From assembly GCA_043808235.1 (NCBI GenBank), contig JAZDFC010000018.1, forward strand, positions 1-64,000: a stretch of DNA of 64,000 nucleotides, written 5' to 3'. The position numbers and the translations under genes are program-made. The DNA is from JAZDFC01 sp043808235. Its GTDB lineage: Bacteria; Bacteroidota; Ignavibacteria; Ignavibacteriales; Melioribacteraceae. The notes beneath the pieces were generated by a model. That model was given only the letters and a program-made list of their open reading frames with translations, made no database searches and was not told where the DNA came from. Below, one piece after another: positions 1 through 8,893 of the stretch (position 1 is its first letter; every line of letters begins with the position of its first letter).

Positions 1-136
1 ATTAGTAAACGAAATGAAAGAAGCCGGATACTACACCGCCCAGTTTGATGCATCGAATTTGAGCTCCGGTGTTTATTTCTACAGAATTACAGCCGGTGAC
101 TTCGTACAAACAATGAAGATGATGTTGGTAAGATAA
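1..136 (+). CDS. C-terminal end of a T9SS-sorted secreted protein (partial)
   Basis: An open frame enters from the left edge (first full codon at base 2) and stops with TAA at 134-136. The visible 44 residues have the last strands of a T9SS C-terminal sorting domain: 'SSGVYFYRITAGDF' followed by a short basic end, 'MKMMLVR'. The same pattern ends the proteins at 5144-7522 and 12857-14761. The domain directs export across the outer membrane by the type IX system. Nothing can be said about the catalytic or binding part, which lies outside the window. Confidence 0.85.
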   Translation, partial: LVNEMKEAGYYTAQFDASNLSSGVYFYRITAGDFVQTMKMMLVR

Positions 137-179
137 TCATCGCGAAATAAATTTATTTCGATGATCCGAATAGGATTAG

Positions 180-206
180 CATCAGTCCGCCTCTGGCGGA
201 CTGATG
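180..206. terminator. Intrinsic terminator-like hairpin between convergent genes
   Basis: A perfect 12-bp stem (CATCAGTCCGCC pairing with GGCGGACTGATG) with a 3-nt TCT loop is followed by TGTTTT on the + strand. It lies between the end of the T9SS gene at 136 and the end of the opposite-strand radical SAM gene at 220. On the minus strand an AT-rich stretch follows (around 147-160), so it may act in both directions. Confidence 0.7.
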
Positions 207-219
207 TGTTTTAAATAAA

Positions 220-1698
220 CTAAATGGTTGCCGCAATTCTCCTAAAATGATATCCGTATACTGCGAACGTCATTGCAGTTGGAAATTTTTTTGGGTATTT
301 GAATAAACAGTAAATAAAATTATTCCAAAAATATCTTTTCCCTTTTTCCCGAATACCGATTAACCATACCAGGCGTATGAATGCTTTAAACTCCTTCCAT
401 GAAATTACATCGGTTTTCCATGCGGGCAATTCATATATTTTTAAAAAAGATTTAATACGGCTGTAAAAAACTCGCGGAGAATATATTGTGTGAATTATAT
501 CCGAGTAGCCCTTAACCAAATCGCGGTATTTCATCTTCGGGACTATGTTTGTGCATCCATCCATATTATTGCCCGAAAATGTTTCGATAATCCTGTTTTC
601 TTTTTTTAATCGATTGAAAAGATGTGTTCCTGTTGGTGCATTTAGCAATCCTACCATTGCGCTAACAATTCCGCTTTTCTGAATGAAATTAATTTGCTGT
701 TCAAAAATATCTGCCGGGTCGCTGTCAAAACCAATAATAAATCCGCCCGAAACCTGCATGCCGCTTCGCTGAAGTTTATTGATAGCTTCAACCAGATCAC
801 GGCGTCTATTCTGCGATTTTCCACATTCGCTAAGTCCGGCATCGCTCGGTGTTTCGATTCCGACAAAGATACTGTAAAAACCAGCTTCCACCATTAGCCG
901 GATTAGTTCATCATCATCGGCAAGGTTGATGGACACTTCGGTTATAAAATGAAAAGGATAGCGCCTTTCTTTTAGCCATTCTTTTAGGGCAGGCAGTACT
1001 TCATCTTTTAACTTATTTTTATTTCCGATGAAATTGTCGTCCACCACGGAAATATCGCCGCGGTAACCTAATTCATAAATACGGTTCAATTCACTTAAGA
1101 ATTGCTCTTTGCTTTTTGTGCGCGGTTTTCTGCCGTTCAACATTGTGATGCTGCAAAATTCACAATCGTAAGGGCAGCCGCGTGAATACTGCAAACTGAG
1201 AGAAGCATATTTTTTAATTTCGAGCAATTCCCACATCGGCATTGGGGCAAGCGATATATCCGGGAATTCATCAGTTTCATAAACTTGCTTTGCTTCCCCT
1301 TTTTTAAGATCGCGTAAAAATAAAGGCAAAGTTATCTCCGCTTCATTTAAAACAAAGTGATCAATACCAAGGAAATCGCGATACTGAGTTGTAAATAGCG
1401 GACCGCCGGCGACTATCTTCGTTCCAAGTTTGTTGCACCGCCGGACAATTTCTTTTATTGAATAAACATGCACATTCATTGCGCTGATAAAAACATAATC
1501 AGCCCATTGAATATCTTTATCGGTTAGCTTTGATACATTTAAATCGATAAGTTTTTTGTTCCATTCAACCGGAAGCATCCCGGCGACTGTTATCAAGCCC
1601 AGCGGCGGTTCGGCTGCTTTTTTCGAAACGAATTTGAGAGCGTCTTTAAAGCTCCAGAATGTGGCTGGCGTCTCAGGATATATCAATAGAATATTCAT
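220..1698 (-). CDS. B12-binding domain radical SAM protein with DUF4070 C-terminus
   Basis: The 492-residue protein has an N-terminal cobalamin-binding Rossmann-like domain (about 1-140, 'MNILLIYPE'). A radical SAM core follows, with the CxxxCxxC cluster motif at C175, C179 and C182 ('SRGCPYDCEFC'). The C-terminal part resembles DUF4070 ('GCTNIVPKM', 'YSPRVFYSRIKSFLKIY'). Family members include hopanoid and lipid methylases and many uncharacterised enzymes that methylate or rearrange unactivated carbons using a [4Fe-4S] cluster and SAM. The substrate cannot be read from the sequence. It stands alone, between a terminator hairpin downstream and the divergent two-component system. Length is normal for the family. 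Confidence 0.85.
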   Translation of the reverse strand: MNILLIYPETPATFWSFKDALKFVSKKAAEPPLGLITVAGMLPVEWNKKLIDLNVSKLTDKDIQWADYVFISAMNVHVYSIKEIVRRCNKLGTKIVAGGPLFTTQYRDFLGIDHFVLNEAEITLPLFLRDLKKGEAKQVYETDEFPDISLAPMPMWELLEIKKYASLSLQYSRGCPYDCEFCSITMLNGRKPRTKSKEQFLSELNRIYELGYRGDISVVDDNFIGNKNKLKDEVLPALKEWLKERRYPFHFITEVSINLADDDELIRLMVEAGFYSIFVGIETPSDAGLSECGKSQNRRRDLVEAINKLQRSGMQVSGGFIIGFDSDPADIFEQQINFIQKSGIVSAMVGLLNAPTGTHLFNRLKKENRIIETFSGNNMDGCTNIVPKMKYRDLVKGYSDIIHTIYSPRVFYSRIKSFLKIYELPAWKTDVISWKEFKAFIRLVWLIGIREKGKRYFWNNFIYCLFKYPKKFPTAMTFAVYGYHFRRIAATI

Positions 1699-1836
1699 GA
1701 CTCGTCTCCCTTTTATTTTACATGTTTCATACTATGGAGAAATATCAACAATGCAATTATCTTTATTTTCTTATACAGCGTTTGTAAAAGAAGTGTAAAA
1801 AACCATTTTTGAGAGTTGGACATAATCGTCAATTAA

Positions 1837-2904
1837 ATGATATTAGTACCCGAAGAAATTAAATTTATCCTTTTTGTAATGAAGAAAAGACACTCGGCAA
1901 CTTATCTTATTATCGCTTTTATTTTTGCTCAATTCGCATGGATGGGTCTGCTTGGTTTATGGATTTATTGGTACGTTACAAATTACCTAATTATAGAACA
2001 GGTTGGCGACAAACTTGCACCTCAAATCGTTATCGAAAACGCCAATGTTTGGGTTTTTGTAGGCGGGATTATTCTAATTATTTGCGTTGCTGTCGCTATG
2101 TTCTTTTTCTTTAGGAATTTTTCTGTTCAGTTTAAACTTACCAAACTGTATGATAATTTTATTGCGAATGTAACTCACGAATTAAAATCGCCGTTATCAT
2201 CGATACAATTATATCTCGAAACTTTAATGACGAGAGATGTACCGAAAGAGAAGACAAATGAATTCATTGATATGATGATTAAAGATGCGAAGCGGCTTAA
2301 TAAATTAATAAACACAATTCTTGAATTATCGAGGCTGGAGCAAAAGCAAATTGCGCATGATTATCATGTGTACAATGCGCAAGATATTTTTTCCCAATTA
2401 ATAAAAGAAACCGTTGAGCAATTCCGTTTGCCGGCTAATGCCGTTAGGATAGCGGGTTCGGCCGATTGCCAGTGCGTTATTGATCAGGAAGCGATCGGTA
2501 TCGTGCTTGATAATCTTACAGACAATGCGATGAAATATTCCGTTAATCCGGTTGAGATCGAAATTAATTTTAAAGTACAAAAAAAATATCTTCACATCGA
2601 ATTTACCGATAGAGGGATCGGCATCAATTCAAAAGAACATAAAAAAGTATTTAACCAATTTCACAGGGTGCATGATAAAAGTATTCCAAATGTAAAAGGA
2701 ACCGGGCTGGGACTTTACTGGGTGAAGGGGATAATAAAACTGCACGGCGGAAGAATAACATTGAACAGTGAAGGGCGTAACAAGGGCACAACAATAATTA
2801 TCGAACTTCCCGTTTACAAATCATCGAAGAAATTTTATATCAACGCTCTACTTCGCAGAACAGCTAAGCAGCAGCGAAAAATGGAAACATCACATGGAAA
2901 CTAA
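1837..2904 (+). CDS. Membrane sensor histidine kinase
   Basis: The 355-residue protein is a simple sensor kinase. Two transmembrane segments (about 22-47 and 72-93) enclose a very short periplasmic loop. A HisKA dimerisation domain follows, with the phosphoacceptor H114 in 'NVTHELKSPLSS', and then a HATPase_c domain with N box ('LTDNAMKYS'), G1 ('DRGIGI') and G2 ('GTGLGLYW') motifs. The small sensor loop suggests it senses through the membrane or a partner. A second ATG at 1879 (MKKRHS) is a plausible alternative start because it puts basic residues just before the first membrane segment. Its end overlaps the response regulator by 11 bp, so the two are probably translationally coupled. Confidence 0.92.
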   Translation: MILVPEEIKFILFVMKKRHSATYLIIAFIFAQFAWMGLLGLWIYWYVTNYLIIEQVGDKLAPQIVIENANVWVFVGGIILIICVAVAMFFFFRNFSVQFKLTKLYDNFIANVTHELKSPLSSIQLYLETLMTRDVPKEKTNEFIDMMIKDAKRLNKLINTILELSRLEQKQIAHDYHVYNAQDIFSQLIKETVEQFRLPANAVRIAGSADCQCVIDQEAIGIVLDNLTDNAMKYSVNPVEIEINFKVQKKYLHIEFTDRGIGINSKEHKKVFNQFHRVHDKSIPNVKGTGLGLYWVKGIIKLHGGRITLNSEGRNKGTTIIIELPVYKSSKKFYINALLRRTAKQQRKMETSHGN

Positions 2905-3619
2905 TCCTTATAAAAACAGCAGAATACTACTCGTTGAGGATGAAGAAAGCCTTGCAATAGGACTTGAATATAATTTAACCGACGAGGGCTATTTTGTCGA
3001 TTGGGCAAAAGACGGCAAGCAGGCGCTTGAATCTTTCGAATCGAATAAATACGATTTGATTATTCTTGATATAATGCTGCCTTACTTTGACGGATTCGAA
3101 ATTGCTGAAATAGTACGTTCGAAAGCACCGCAGATTCCTATTCTGATGCTTACAGCAAGAACATCGGCGGAAGATAAAGTAAAAGGGCTTGAACTCGGTG
3201 CAGATGATTATATGACAAAACCTTTTCATTTGCGGGAACTGTTAATGCGGGTACGCGGAATGTTGAAAAGGAAGCACTGGTACAAAACATTCTCCGTTAT
3301 CGATCCGGTTTATAAATTCGGAGAAAACCGGGTGGACTTTGAAAAGTACGAGGCAACGCGCGGCTCGAAAAAATTTATGATCACCCAGCGCGAAGCTATG
3401 ATGTTAAAATATCTTATTGAGAATAAGGAAAGAGTTGTTTCGCGTAAGGAATTACTTGAAAATGTTTGGAGCATTAATCCCGAAGTTGAAACCCGTACTG
3501 TGGATATTTTTATATCCCGATTAAGAAAATATTTTGAACCCGATCCTAATAATCCGGTATTCATAAAAAGTATTAGAAGCGCAGGCTATTGCTTTTCGGA
3601 GAAAGTAAAAAAAGGCTGA
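2894..3619 (+). CDS. OmpR/PhoB-family response regulator
   Basis: The 241-residue protein has a receiver domain with the acidic pocket at E15/D16 ('LLVEDEES'), phosphoacceptor D59 ('LIILDIMLPYFDG') and conserved K109 ('MTKPF'). A C-terminal winged-helix DNA-binding domain follows ('FISRLRKYFEPDP', 'IKSIRSAGYCF'). It is the cognate partner of the kinase whose last 11 bp it overlaps. Its target genes are unknown. Its 3' end runs 34 bp into the 3' end of the convergent mannosyltransferase-like gene. Confidence 0.95.
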   Translation: METNPYKNSRILLVEDEESLAIGLEYNLTDEGYFVDWAKDGKQALESFESNKYDLIILDIMLPYFDGFEIAEIVRSKAPQIPILMLTARTSAEDKVKGLELGADDYMTKPFHLRELLMRVRGMLKRKHWYKTFSVIDPVYKFGENRVDFEKYEATRGSKKFMITQREAMMLKYLIENKERVVSRKELLENVWSINPEVETRTVDIFISRLRKYFEPDPNNPVFIKSIRSAGYCFSEKVKKG

Positions 3620-5028
3620 CTGCTTTCTTTAATCATTTCATAAATAAAGAAAATCAATACCGGTGCATATTCTACAAATAAAACCACCGGATATTCTTTC
3701 CATGCTTCGCCCAACTCGTAGTTCATAATTGTAATGGACGTTAAACTTATTAGTGAAATAAAAAATAATCCGCTCCATCTAAATGCAACCGGAACCAAGA
3801 CTGCCAGCCATGCTACATACCACGGATGAACTACGGGCGAGAAAATTAAAAGAAGAAACATCGACAAATAAATTTTTTGAAGAGCGACCTTCTTGCTTAG
3901 TAGAACTAATGCATAAGCAATAATCAGCAAAACCGCGCAAATAATTCTTGTCTTTTGATTGTAATCGAAATATGAATTGAGCAGATTAAATACTACGCCG
4001 TTGAACGTCCAATTAGCCGCAAAGTTTTCGAGAGCTTCGAATGGGTTAACGCCAAATAAATACGGCAGGAATAAAATCCCGGAGACTGCCGGAGGGATTA
4101 TTAAAACATGGAGCCGTTCCCGCAACTTATTTTCGGTAAAGAATATAATTGGAATTAGTAGTAGTCCTGTTGGTTTGATTGAAAGAGATAATCCAAGTAA
4201 AATAAATGCTGATATTTTTTTATTGCTGATGAAGAAATAGATAGCGGCGATAATCAGTGATGCGCCGACTGCATCAATATGCCCATCAACAAAAAATTGA
4301 AAAATTGGGAGCGGACATAAAACATAGTACAAAATATTTTTCCGCGGAAGATTGAGCTTTTTCAAAATAAGGGAAATCATCAGAATTGTAATCAATTCGA
4401 ATAGGAAAAGAAAAATTTTTATTCCCCAAATACTTTCGCCCGATATCTTGTAAGCGGCAAAGAAAATCATTTCGGAAAATGGAAAGTAAATAGTTTTTAA
4501 ATGCGGGAAGTTAAATTTAGGCGGCTGCGAATCCGAACGAAGAAAATTTAACTGCGAATCGAGCGGTGCATATTTATATGGATTGATTCCCGCCGATTGA
4601 ACCTTTCCATCCCAGATGTACCTGTAAACGTCGTTTGACCCGACCGGGTCGAGAGGAATTAAAATCATTCTTATTAAAATTGCCGCGAGGAGAAGGATGT
4701 TTACCGTTTCGGAGGAAAAATTATTTCTCGTTAAAAAGATAGAAAGTAATAAAAATAAAATTGACAGACCGATAATAGACACCGTGTAGATAACTATCCG
4801 GCCGGCCGGAAATAAATACAGTGAAACCACTGTTAATAATAGCAGCGCAAAAAAAAAATAACAAATATTAGTACCGGTTTTTTCTTCATTGCATTGAAAG
4901 TTGTTGTGAGAAAAATAACTTTTTTTCAAACAAATATTTGCTGATTTTCGAGCGGCAGAATTTAGTTTATTATATTGATAAATAGTTATTAAGTTCATAA
5001 CAGGAATGTGGTAAACAATCACCTTCAA
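3586..5028 (-). CDS. Multipass mannosyltransferase-like membrane protein (GT87/DUF2029-like); N-terminus uncertain
   Basis: A polytopic membrane protein with about ten hydrophobic segments. A loop after the early membrane segments contains 'DPVGSNDVYRYIWDGK' followed by 'GINPYKYAP', the pattern of polyprenol-phosphate sugar transferases in the GT-C superfamily (GT87/DUF2029). It probably transfers a sugar, likely mannose, from a lipid carrier outside the cytoplasmic membrane; the acceptor is unknown. The first ~50 residues of the long frame (480 residues) are polar and unlike a membrane protein start. A better start is an ATG at 4889 in another frame, which would encode 'MKKKPVLIFVIFF' and join the membrane segments if the 10-A run at 4849-4858 had one more A. 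I infer an indel in the homopolymer, either an assembly error or a real frameshift. The 3' end overlaps the convergent response regulator. Confidence 0.7.
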   Translation of the reverse strand: MKVIVYHIPVMNLITIYQYNKLNSAARKSANICLKKSYFSHNNFQCNEEKTGTNICYFFFALLLLTVVSLYLFPAGRIVIYTVSIIGLSILFLLLSIFLTRNNFSSETVNILLLAAILIRMILIPLDPVGSNDVYRYIWDGKVQSAGINPYKYAPLDSQLNFLRSDSQPPKFNFPHLKTIYFPFSEMIFFAAYKISGESIWGIKIFLFLFELITILMISLILKKLNLPRKNILYYVLCPLPIFQFFVDGHIDAVGASLIIAAIYFFISNKKISAFILLGLSLSIKPTGLLLIPIIFFTENKLRERLHVLIIPPAVSGILFLPYLFGVNPFEALENFAANWTFNGVVFNLLNSYFDYNQKTRIICAVLLIIAYALVLLSKKVALQKIYLSMFLLLIFSPVVHPWYVAWLAVLVPVAFRWSGLFFISLISLTSITIMNYELGEAWKEYPVVLFVEYAPVLIFFIYEMIKESSQPFFTFSEKQ

Positions 5029-5143
5029 ATAGAATAGTTTGCCTTTAAACGCCTTAATTGGAATTTTTCGTTTAGCTTATGAAAATTTCCGCTGGCACAA
5101 TTTCTGAATTAATAAGTGTTTAGTTTTTGGAGTCCATCGTTTT

Positions 5144-7522
5144 ATGATGAAATATAAATTTGATTTAACAGCGATCCTATGCATGATGTTATTTCTAACT
5201 TTGCAGAGCAGTGCGCAGCCGCGCATTGAATTTAATAACCAACAAATTTTTCTTAGCGGAGCAAATGTACCATGGGTATATTTCTCTAGCGATATCGGTC
5301 CGGGAACAACAAATTTTAATTCCTTCAAAACAATCTTTGATTCCGTTCATGCATGTGGTGGAAACTCGATGCGGCTGTGGCTGCATACTACCGGGAGTGT
5401 GTCCCCGCAATTCGACGCAACCGGGAAAGTGATTGGTCCGGGTGTCGGCGCTATTGATGATCTTGAACAAATACTCGATCTTGCATGGGAAAGAGAAATA
5501 GGTTTAATGCTGTGCTTGTGGTCTTTCGATATGTTAAGAATTTCGAACGGGGCTACAATCACCAACAGGGCGATGTCAATGTTGACTGATACCTCATATA
5601 CAAATACTTATGTGAGGAATTCATTGATACCAATGGTTGAGGCGCTTGAGGGTCATCCCGGAATTTTATCGTGGGAAATTTTTAATGAACCGGAAGGAAT
5701 GAGTGAGGAGTATGGATGGGACATGTGCTATCGCGTTCCGATGTCGAACATTCAACGGTTCATAAATTTATGTGCCGGTGCAATTCATCGAACAGATTCG
5801 AAAGCTAAGGTTACCAATGGATCGTGGTGTTTAATTGCCCAGACAGATGTAACAAATTTAGCCCGCGGTTTCTCGGTTGATAATTACATTCAAACGTTGA
5901 ACATCTATGAAAAGGAGAAAATTGAAAATGAGTTTTTTGAAAAATATAATGCTCATCAAAGCGCAGAAAGTATAATTAAGAATTTTTATCCCGCCTCAGG
6001 TAATTTTAATTATTACACCGACGAAAGATTAATTGCTGCAGGCGGCGACAACGATGGATACCTCGATTTTTATACGGTACATTATTACGATTGGGCAGGA
6101 ACACCGCTTTCACCGTTTCATTATTCATACGAACATTGGCAGTTGACGAAAGCGCTCGCTATCGGTGAATTCTTCATGTCGGATGTTTTTGAGATTCCGT
6201 ATGAAGAACTTTTTGTTAATCTCATTGAGAATGGTTATGCCGGCGCTCTTCCGTGGGCATGGAATCATGATAATCAATACCAATCGAGAATGAAAGAGGT
6301 TATCCGCGACTTGCTTTATAATTATCCCGGCGATGTTGATATTAATCCGGTATCGGGAATTATTTATGCTTTACGCGCAACTCCCGATCTGATACAGGCC
6401 GGTGACAGCGCGTTGATTGAATGGTACACTTCATTCGGTTCTTCGGTAACTTTGAACGGTGAGATAGTTTCAGGTAAAGGTAAGCTATACGTTTCACCGG
6501 CGGCTACTACAACATATACACTAATTGCATCCGGAGATGTTACTGATTCAGCTGGCGTGATAGTTCAAATATATCCGTCCGGGATGATATTGGCTTTCCG
6601 TGCCGAGCCTCCGGAAATTGGAGAGAATGAATCAACAATTTTAAAGTGGGAGACTTCGAAAGGTTCAATCGTAAAAATAAATGATGAGTCTGTTAATGAA
6701 GACGGTGAAATGGAAGTGTTTCCAGTGGCCGGTAATCTATATGTATTAACAACAGAGGGTGATGTAATGGAAACCGCAACAGTTACTGTCTCGATTTTAC
6801 CTGCCGATGAAGTCAATCGTGCTTTATTCCGTGATATAATAGCGTCATCAACTGCAGAAGATTCCGGTGAACCGGTTAATCTTGTTGACGGAGATTTATT
6901 AACAAAATGGACGAGTGAAAACGCAAATAATCAATGGGTTGAAATGGACTTCGGCAAAAGTATTTCGGTTGAAAGAGTTGCGCTTTATTGGGATGCCGCT
7001 TATGCAACAGCTTATCGTATCGGTTTATCTGAAGATAATATAAGCTGGCAATTATTACATTTAAATAATAATGCAACCGGCGGACTGAATGTAATTGATA
7101 ACCTTTCCGGCACGGGCAGATATTTTAAACTTATGCTGGATAAACGCGCAACCGAAAACGGATTTTCTTTGAAAGAGATTGAAGTGTATGGATTACCAAG
7201 CTCAACAAGTGATGTTTCGGATTACTCTGCAATTCCGTGTGAGTTTACGCTTGAGCAAAATTATCCCAATCCGTTTAATCCGACAACAACAATTAAGTTT
7301 TCAATCCCGATTGTAGAGACGCCATATATGGCGTCTCTACGGGTTACTCTACAAGTGTATGATGTACTCGGAAGAGAAATCACTACGTTAATCGATGAAG
7401 AAAAACCTTCAGGCAGTTATTCTTTTGCTTTTGATGCATCAACTTTGGCAAGCGGAATATATTTCTATAAGCTGCGAGCGGGTTCGTTTTCACAATGTCG
7501 AAAAATGATACTTCTCAAATAA
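5144..7522 (+). CDS. Secreted GH5-like beta-mannanase with Ig-like repeats, F5/8 type C domain and T9SS sorting domain
   Basis: Of 792 residues, 1-24 form a signal peptide ending near 'SSAQ'. The (beta/alpha)8 glycosidase domain (about 28-395) has a probable acid/base E182 in 'FNEPEG' and nucleophile E342 in 'AIGEFF', as in clan GH-A. Two Ig-like repeats follow (about 404-477 and 481-552). An F5/8 type C (CBM32-like) domain spans about 556-683, and a T9SS domain 698-792 with 'QNYPNPFNP'. It is the first gene of a four-gene + strand mannan operon, so beta-mannan is the likely substrate, although the catalytic domain is divergent. A GGAG at 5129-5132 precedes the double ATG. Ten residues of the sorting domain (724-733) are encoded by an inserted palindrome. 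Confidence 0.82.
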   Translation: MMKYKFDLTAILCMMLFLTLQSSAQPRIEFNNQQIFLSGANVPWVYFSSDIGPGTTNFNSFKTIFDSVHACGGNSMRLWLHTTGSVSPQFDATGKVIGPGVGAIDDLEQILDLAWEREIGLMLCLWSFDMLRISNGATITNRAMSMLTDTSYTNTYVRNSLIPMVEALEGHPGILSWEIFNEPEGMSEEYGWDMCYRVPMSNIQRFINLCAGAIHRTDSKAKVTNGSWCLIAQTDVTNLARGFSVDNYIQTLNIYEKEKIENEFFEKYNAHQSAESIIKNFYPASGNFNYYTDERLIAAGGDNDGYLDFYTVHYYDWAGTPLSPFHYSYEHWQLTKALAIGEFFMSDVFEIPYEELFVNLIENGYAGALPWAWNHDNQYQSRMKEVIRDLLYNYPGDVDINPVSGIIYALRATPDLIQAGDSALIEWYTSFGSSVTLNGEIVSGKGKLYVSPAATTTYTLIASGDVTDSAGVIVQIYPSGMILAFRAEPPEIGENESTILKWETSKGSIVKINDESVNEDGEMEVFPVAGNLYVLTTEGDVMETATVTVSILPADEVNRALFRDIIASSTAEDSGEPVNLVDGDLLTKWTSENANNQWVEMDFGKSISVERVALYWDAAYATAYRIGLSEDNISWQLLHLNNNATGGLNVIDNLSGTGRYFKLMLDKRATENGFSLKEIEVYGLPSSTSDVSDYSAIPCEFTLEQNYPNPFNPTTTIKFSIPIVETPYMASLRVTLQVYDVLGREITTLIDEEKPSGSYSFAFDASTLASGIYFYKLRAGSFSQCRKMILLK
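7313..7340. repeat. Perfect 28-bp palindrome (GTAGAGACG family) inside a coding region
   Basis: The 28 bases read identically on both strands, starting GTAGAGACGCC and ending GGCGTCTCTAC. It starts exactly on a codon boundary inside the T9SS domain of the upstream enzyme and encodes VETPYMASL(R) without a stop. The same sequence, with small changes, occurs at 22378-22435 and 22485-22509 in non-coding DNA, so it belongs to a dispersed palindromic family rather than to the protein fold. Confidence 0.9.
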
Positions 7523-7554
7523 AGTTACTGTTAATAACGGAACCGGGCGGATAA

Positions 7555-8892
7555 ATGAAATTAGTGAAATTACTTTTTATCGGAGTTATTTTAATGGCGG
7601 CTCAAGCATGTTCGAGTGTGACTGTGAGAGAGAGCGAACAGTTTGTGAGAGTGAAAGGAACCAAATTTTATCTCGGTGAAAAACCTTATTATTTTGCGGG
7701 CACAAATCTTTGGTATGGTTGCTATCTCGGCTCGCCCGGCGAAACGGGGGATAGAGAAAGATTAAAACGCGAACTGGATTTTTTATCCGAGCTTGGAATT
7801 AAAAATTTGAGGATATGCGCAGCCTCGGAAGAATCGGCTATGGGAAGATCAATCAAACCGGCGATTCATAAATCTCCCGGTGTGTACGATGAAGATTTAT
7901 TGATTGGACTTGATTTCCTTCTTGCTGAAATGAAAAAGCGTGACATGAAGGGAGTACTATTCATAAACAATTATTGGCAATGGACTGGCGGCATGGCTCA
8001 GTACAATCAATGGTTCAGTGATGAAAAACTTCCGGATCCCGATAATCCAAAAGAGGGATACGGAATGTTCATGGATTATTCGGCTAAGTTTTATCAGAAT
8101 GAAAAAGCAATGGAACTGTTTCGAAAATATGTATATGATATCGTGACCCGGCAGAACAAATTCACAGGTGAATACTATTTAAATGATCCGGTGATAATGG
8201 CATGGCAGCTTGCTAATGAACCGCGTCCGGGAAGAGATGTGGTTTCGAAACCTTACGTTGATTATTTCTACAAATGGGTTGATGAAACCGCAAAATATAT
8301 TCACTCGCTCGATCCGAATCATCTTGTTACAACCGGCAGCGAGGGAATGGTTGGATGCATTCATGATGAAGAAGTTTTTTTGAAAACACACGGCAGCAAA
8401 TACATCGATTATGTTACAATGCATTTATGGGCAAAGAACTGGGGCTGGTTCGATGCAACAAAAATTGACGAAACCTATCCGCGCACTGAGAGCAATGCGA
8501 TTGATTACTTTAATCAGCACATGCAGCTTTGCCGTCAATTGAATAAACCGATTACGATGGAAGAATTCGGGATGCCGAGAAATAACGAGGAATATGCCGC
8601 CGGTACGCCAACAAATGCAAGAGACAAGTACTTTGAGAAATTATTTGAGATGGTTTATGACAGCGCCGCTGCAGGCGCGCCGATTGCGGGTACTAATTTT
8701 TGGGGATGGGGAGGCGAAGGACGTCCGCAAAATGACGAAGCTATTTGGAATACAGGTGATCCGTTAACCGGCGATCCACCACAGGAACCGCAAGGATTAA
8801 ATTCTATTTTTAATTCGGATGTATCCACACTTGAAATACTTAAGAAACACGCGGAAGCGATGAAATCGCTTTCAGAAAGGAAATTACCTTAG
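7555..8892 (+). CDS. GH5 (subfamily 7-like) beta-mannanase, lipoprotein
   Basis: The 445-residue lipoprotein has a signal peptide with lipobox 'AAQAC' (C19), so it is probably anchored in a membrane facing the periplasm or cell surface. The GH5 barrel has acid/base E222 in 'QLANEPRPG' and nucleophile E337 in 'TMEEFGMPR'; aromatic residues such as 'WGWGGEGR' match GH5_7 endo-mannanases and mannosidases. It hydrolyses beta-1,4-mannan or glucomannan. It starts 32 bp after the preceding GH5-like gene and is followed after 1 bp by the GH26 gene, so they form an operon. Length is normal for a single-domain enzyme. Confidence 0.9.
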   Translation: MKLVKLLFIGVILMAAQACSSVTVRESEQFVRVKGTKFYLGEKPYYFAGTNLWYGCYLGSPGETGDRERLKRELDFLSELGIKNLRICAASEESAMGRSIKPAIHKSPGVYDEDLLIGLDFLLAEMKKRDMKGVLFINNYWQWTGGMAQYNQWFSDEKLPDPDNPKEGYGMFMDYSAKFYQNEKAMELFRKYVYDIVTRQNKFTGEYYLNDPVIMAWQLANEPRPGRDVVSKPYVDYFYKWVDETAKYIHSLDPNHLVTTGSEGMVGCIHDEEVFLKTHGSKYIDYVTMHLWAKNWGWFDATKIDETYPRTESNAIDYFNQHMQLCRQLNKPITMEEFGMPRNNEEYAAGTPTNARDKYFEKLFEMVYDSAAAGAPIAGTNFWGWGGEGRPQNDEAIWNTGDPLTGDPPQEPQGLNSIFNSDVSTLEILKKHAEAMKSLSERKLP

Positions 8893-8893
8893 T

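Noticed and set aside
5093..5108. Sigma-54-like promoter before the first mannan gene
   Set aside because: It has a perfect TGGCAC but GA instead of GC at the -12 position; kept only as a weak note in a finding.
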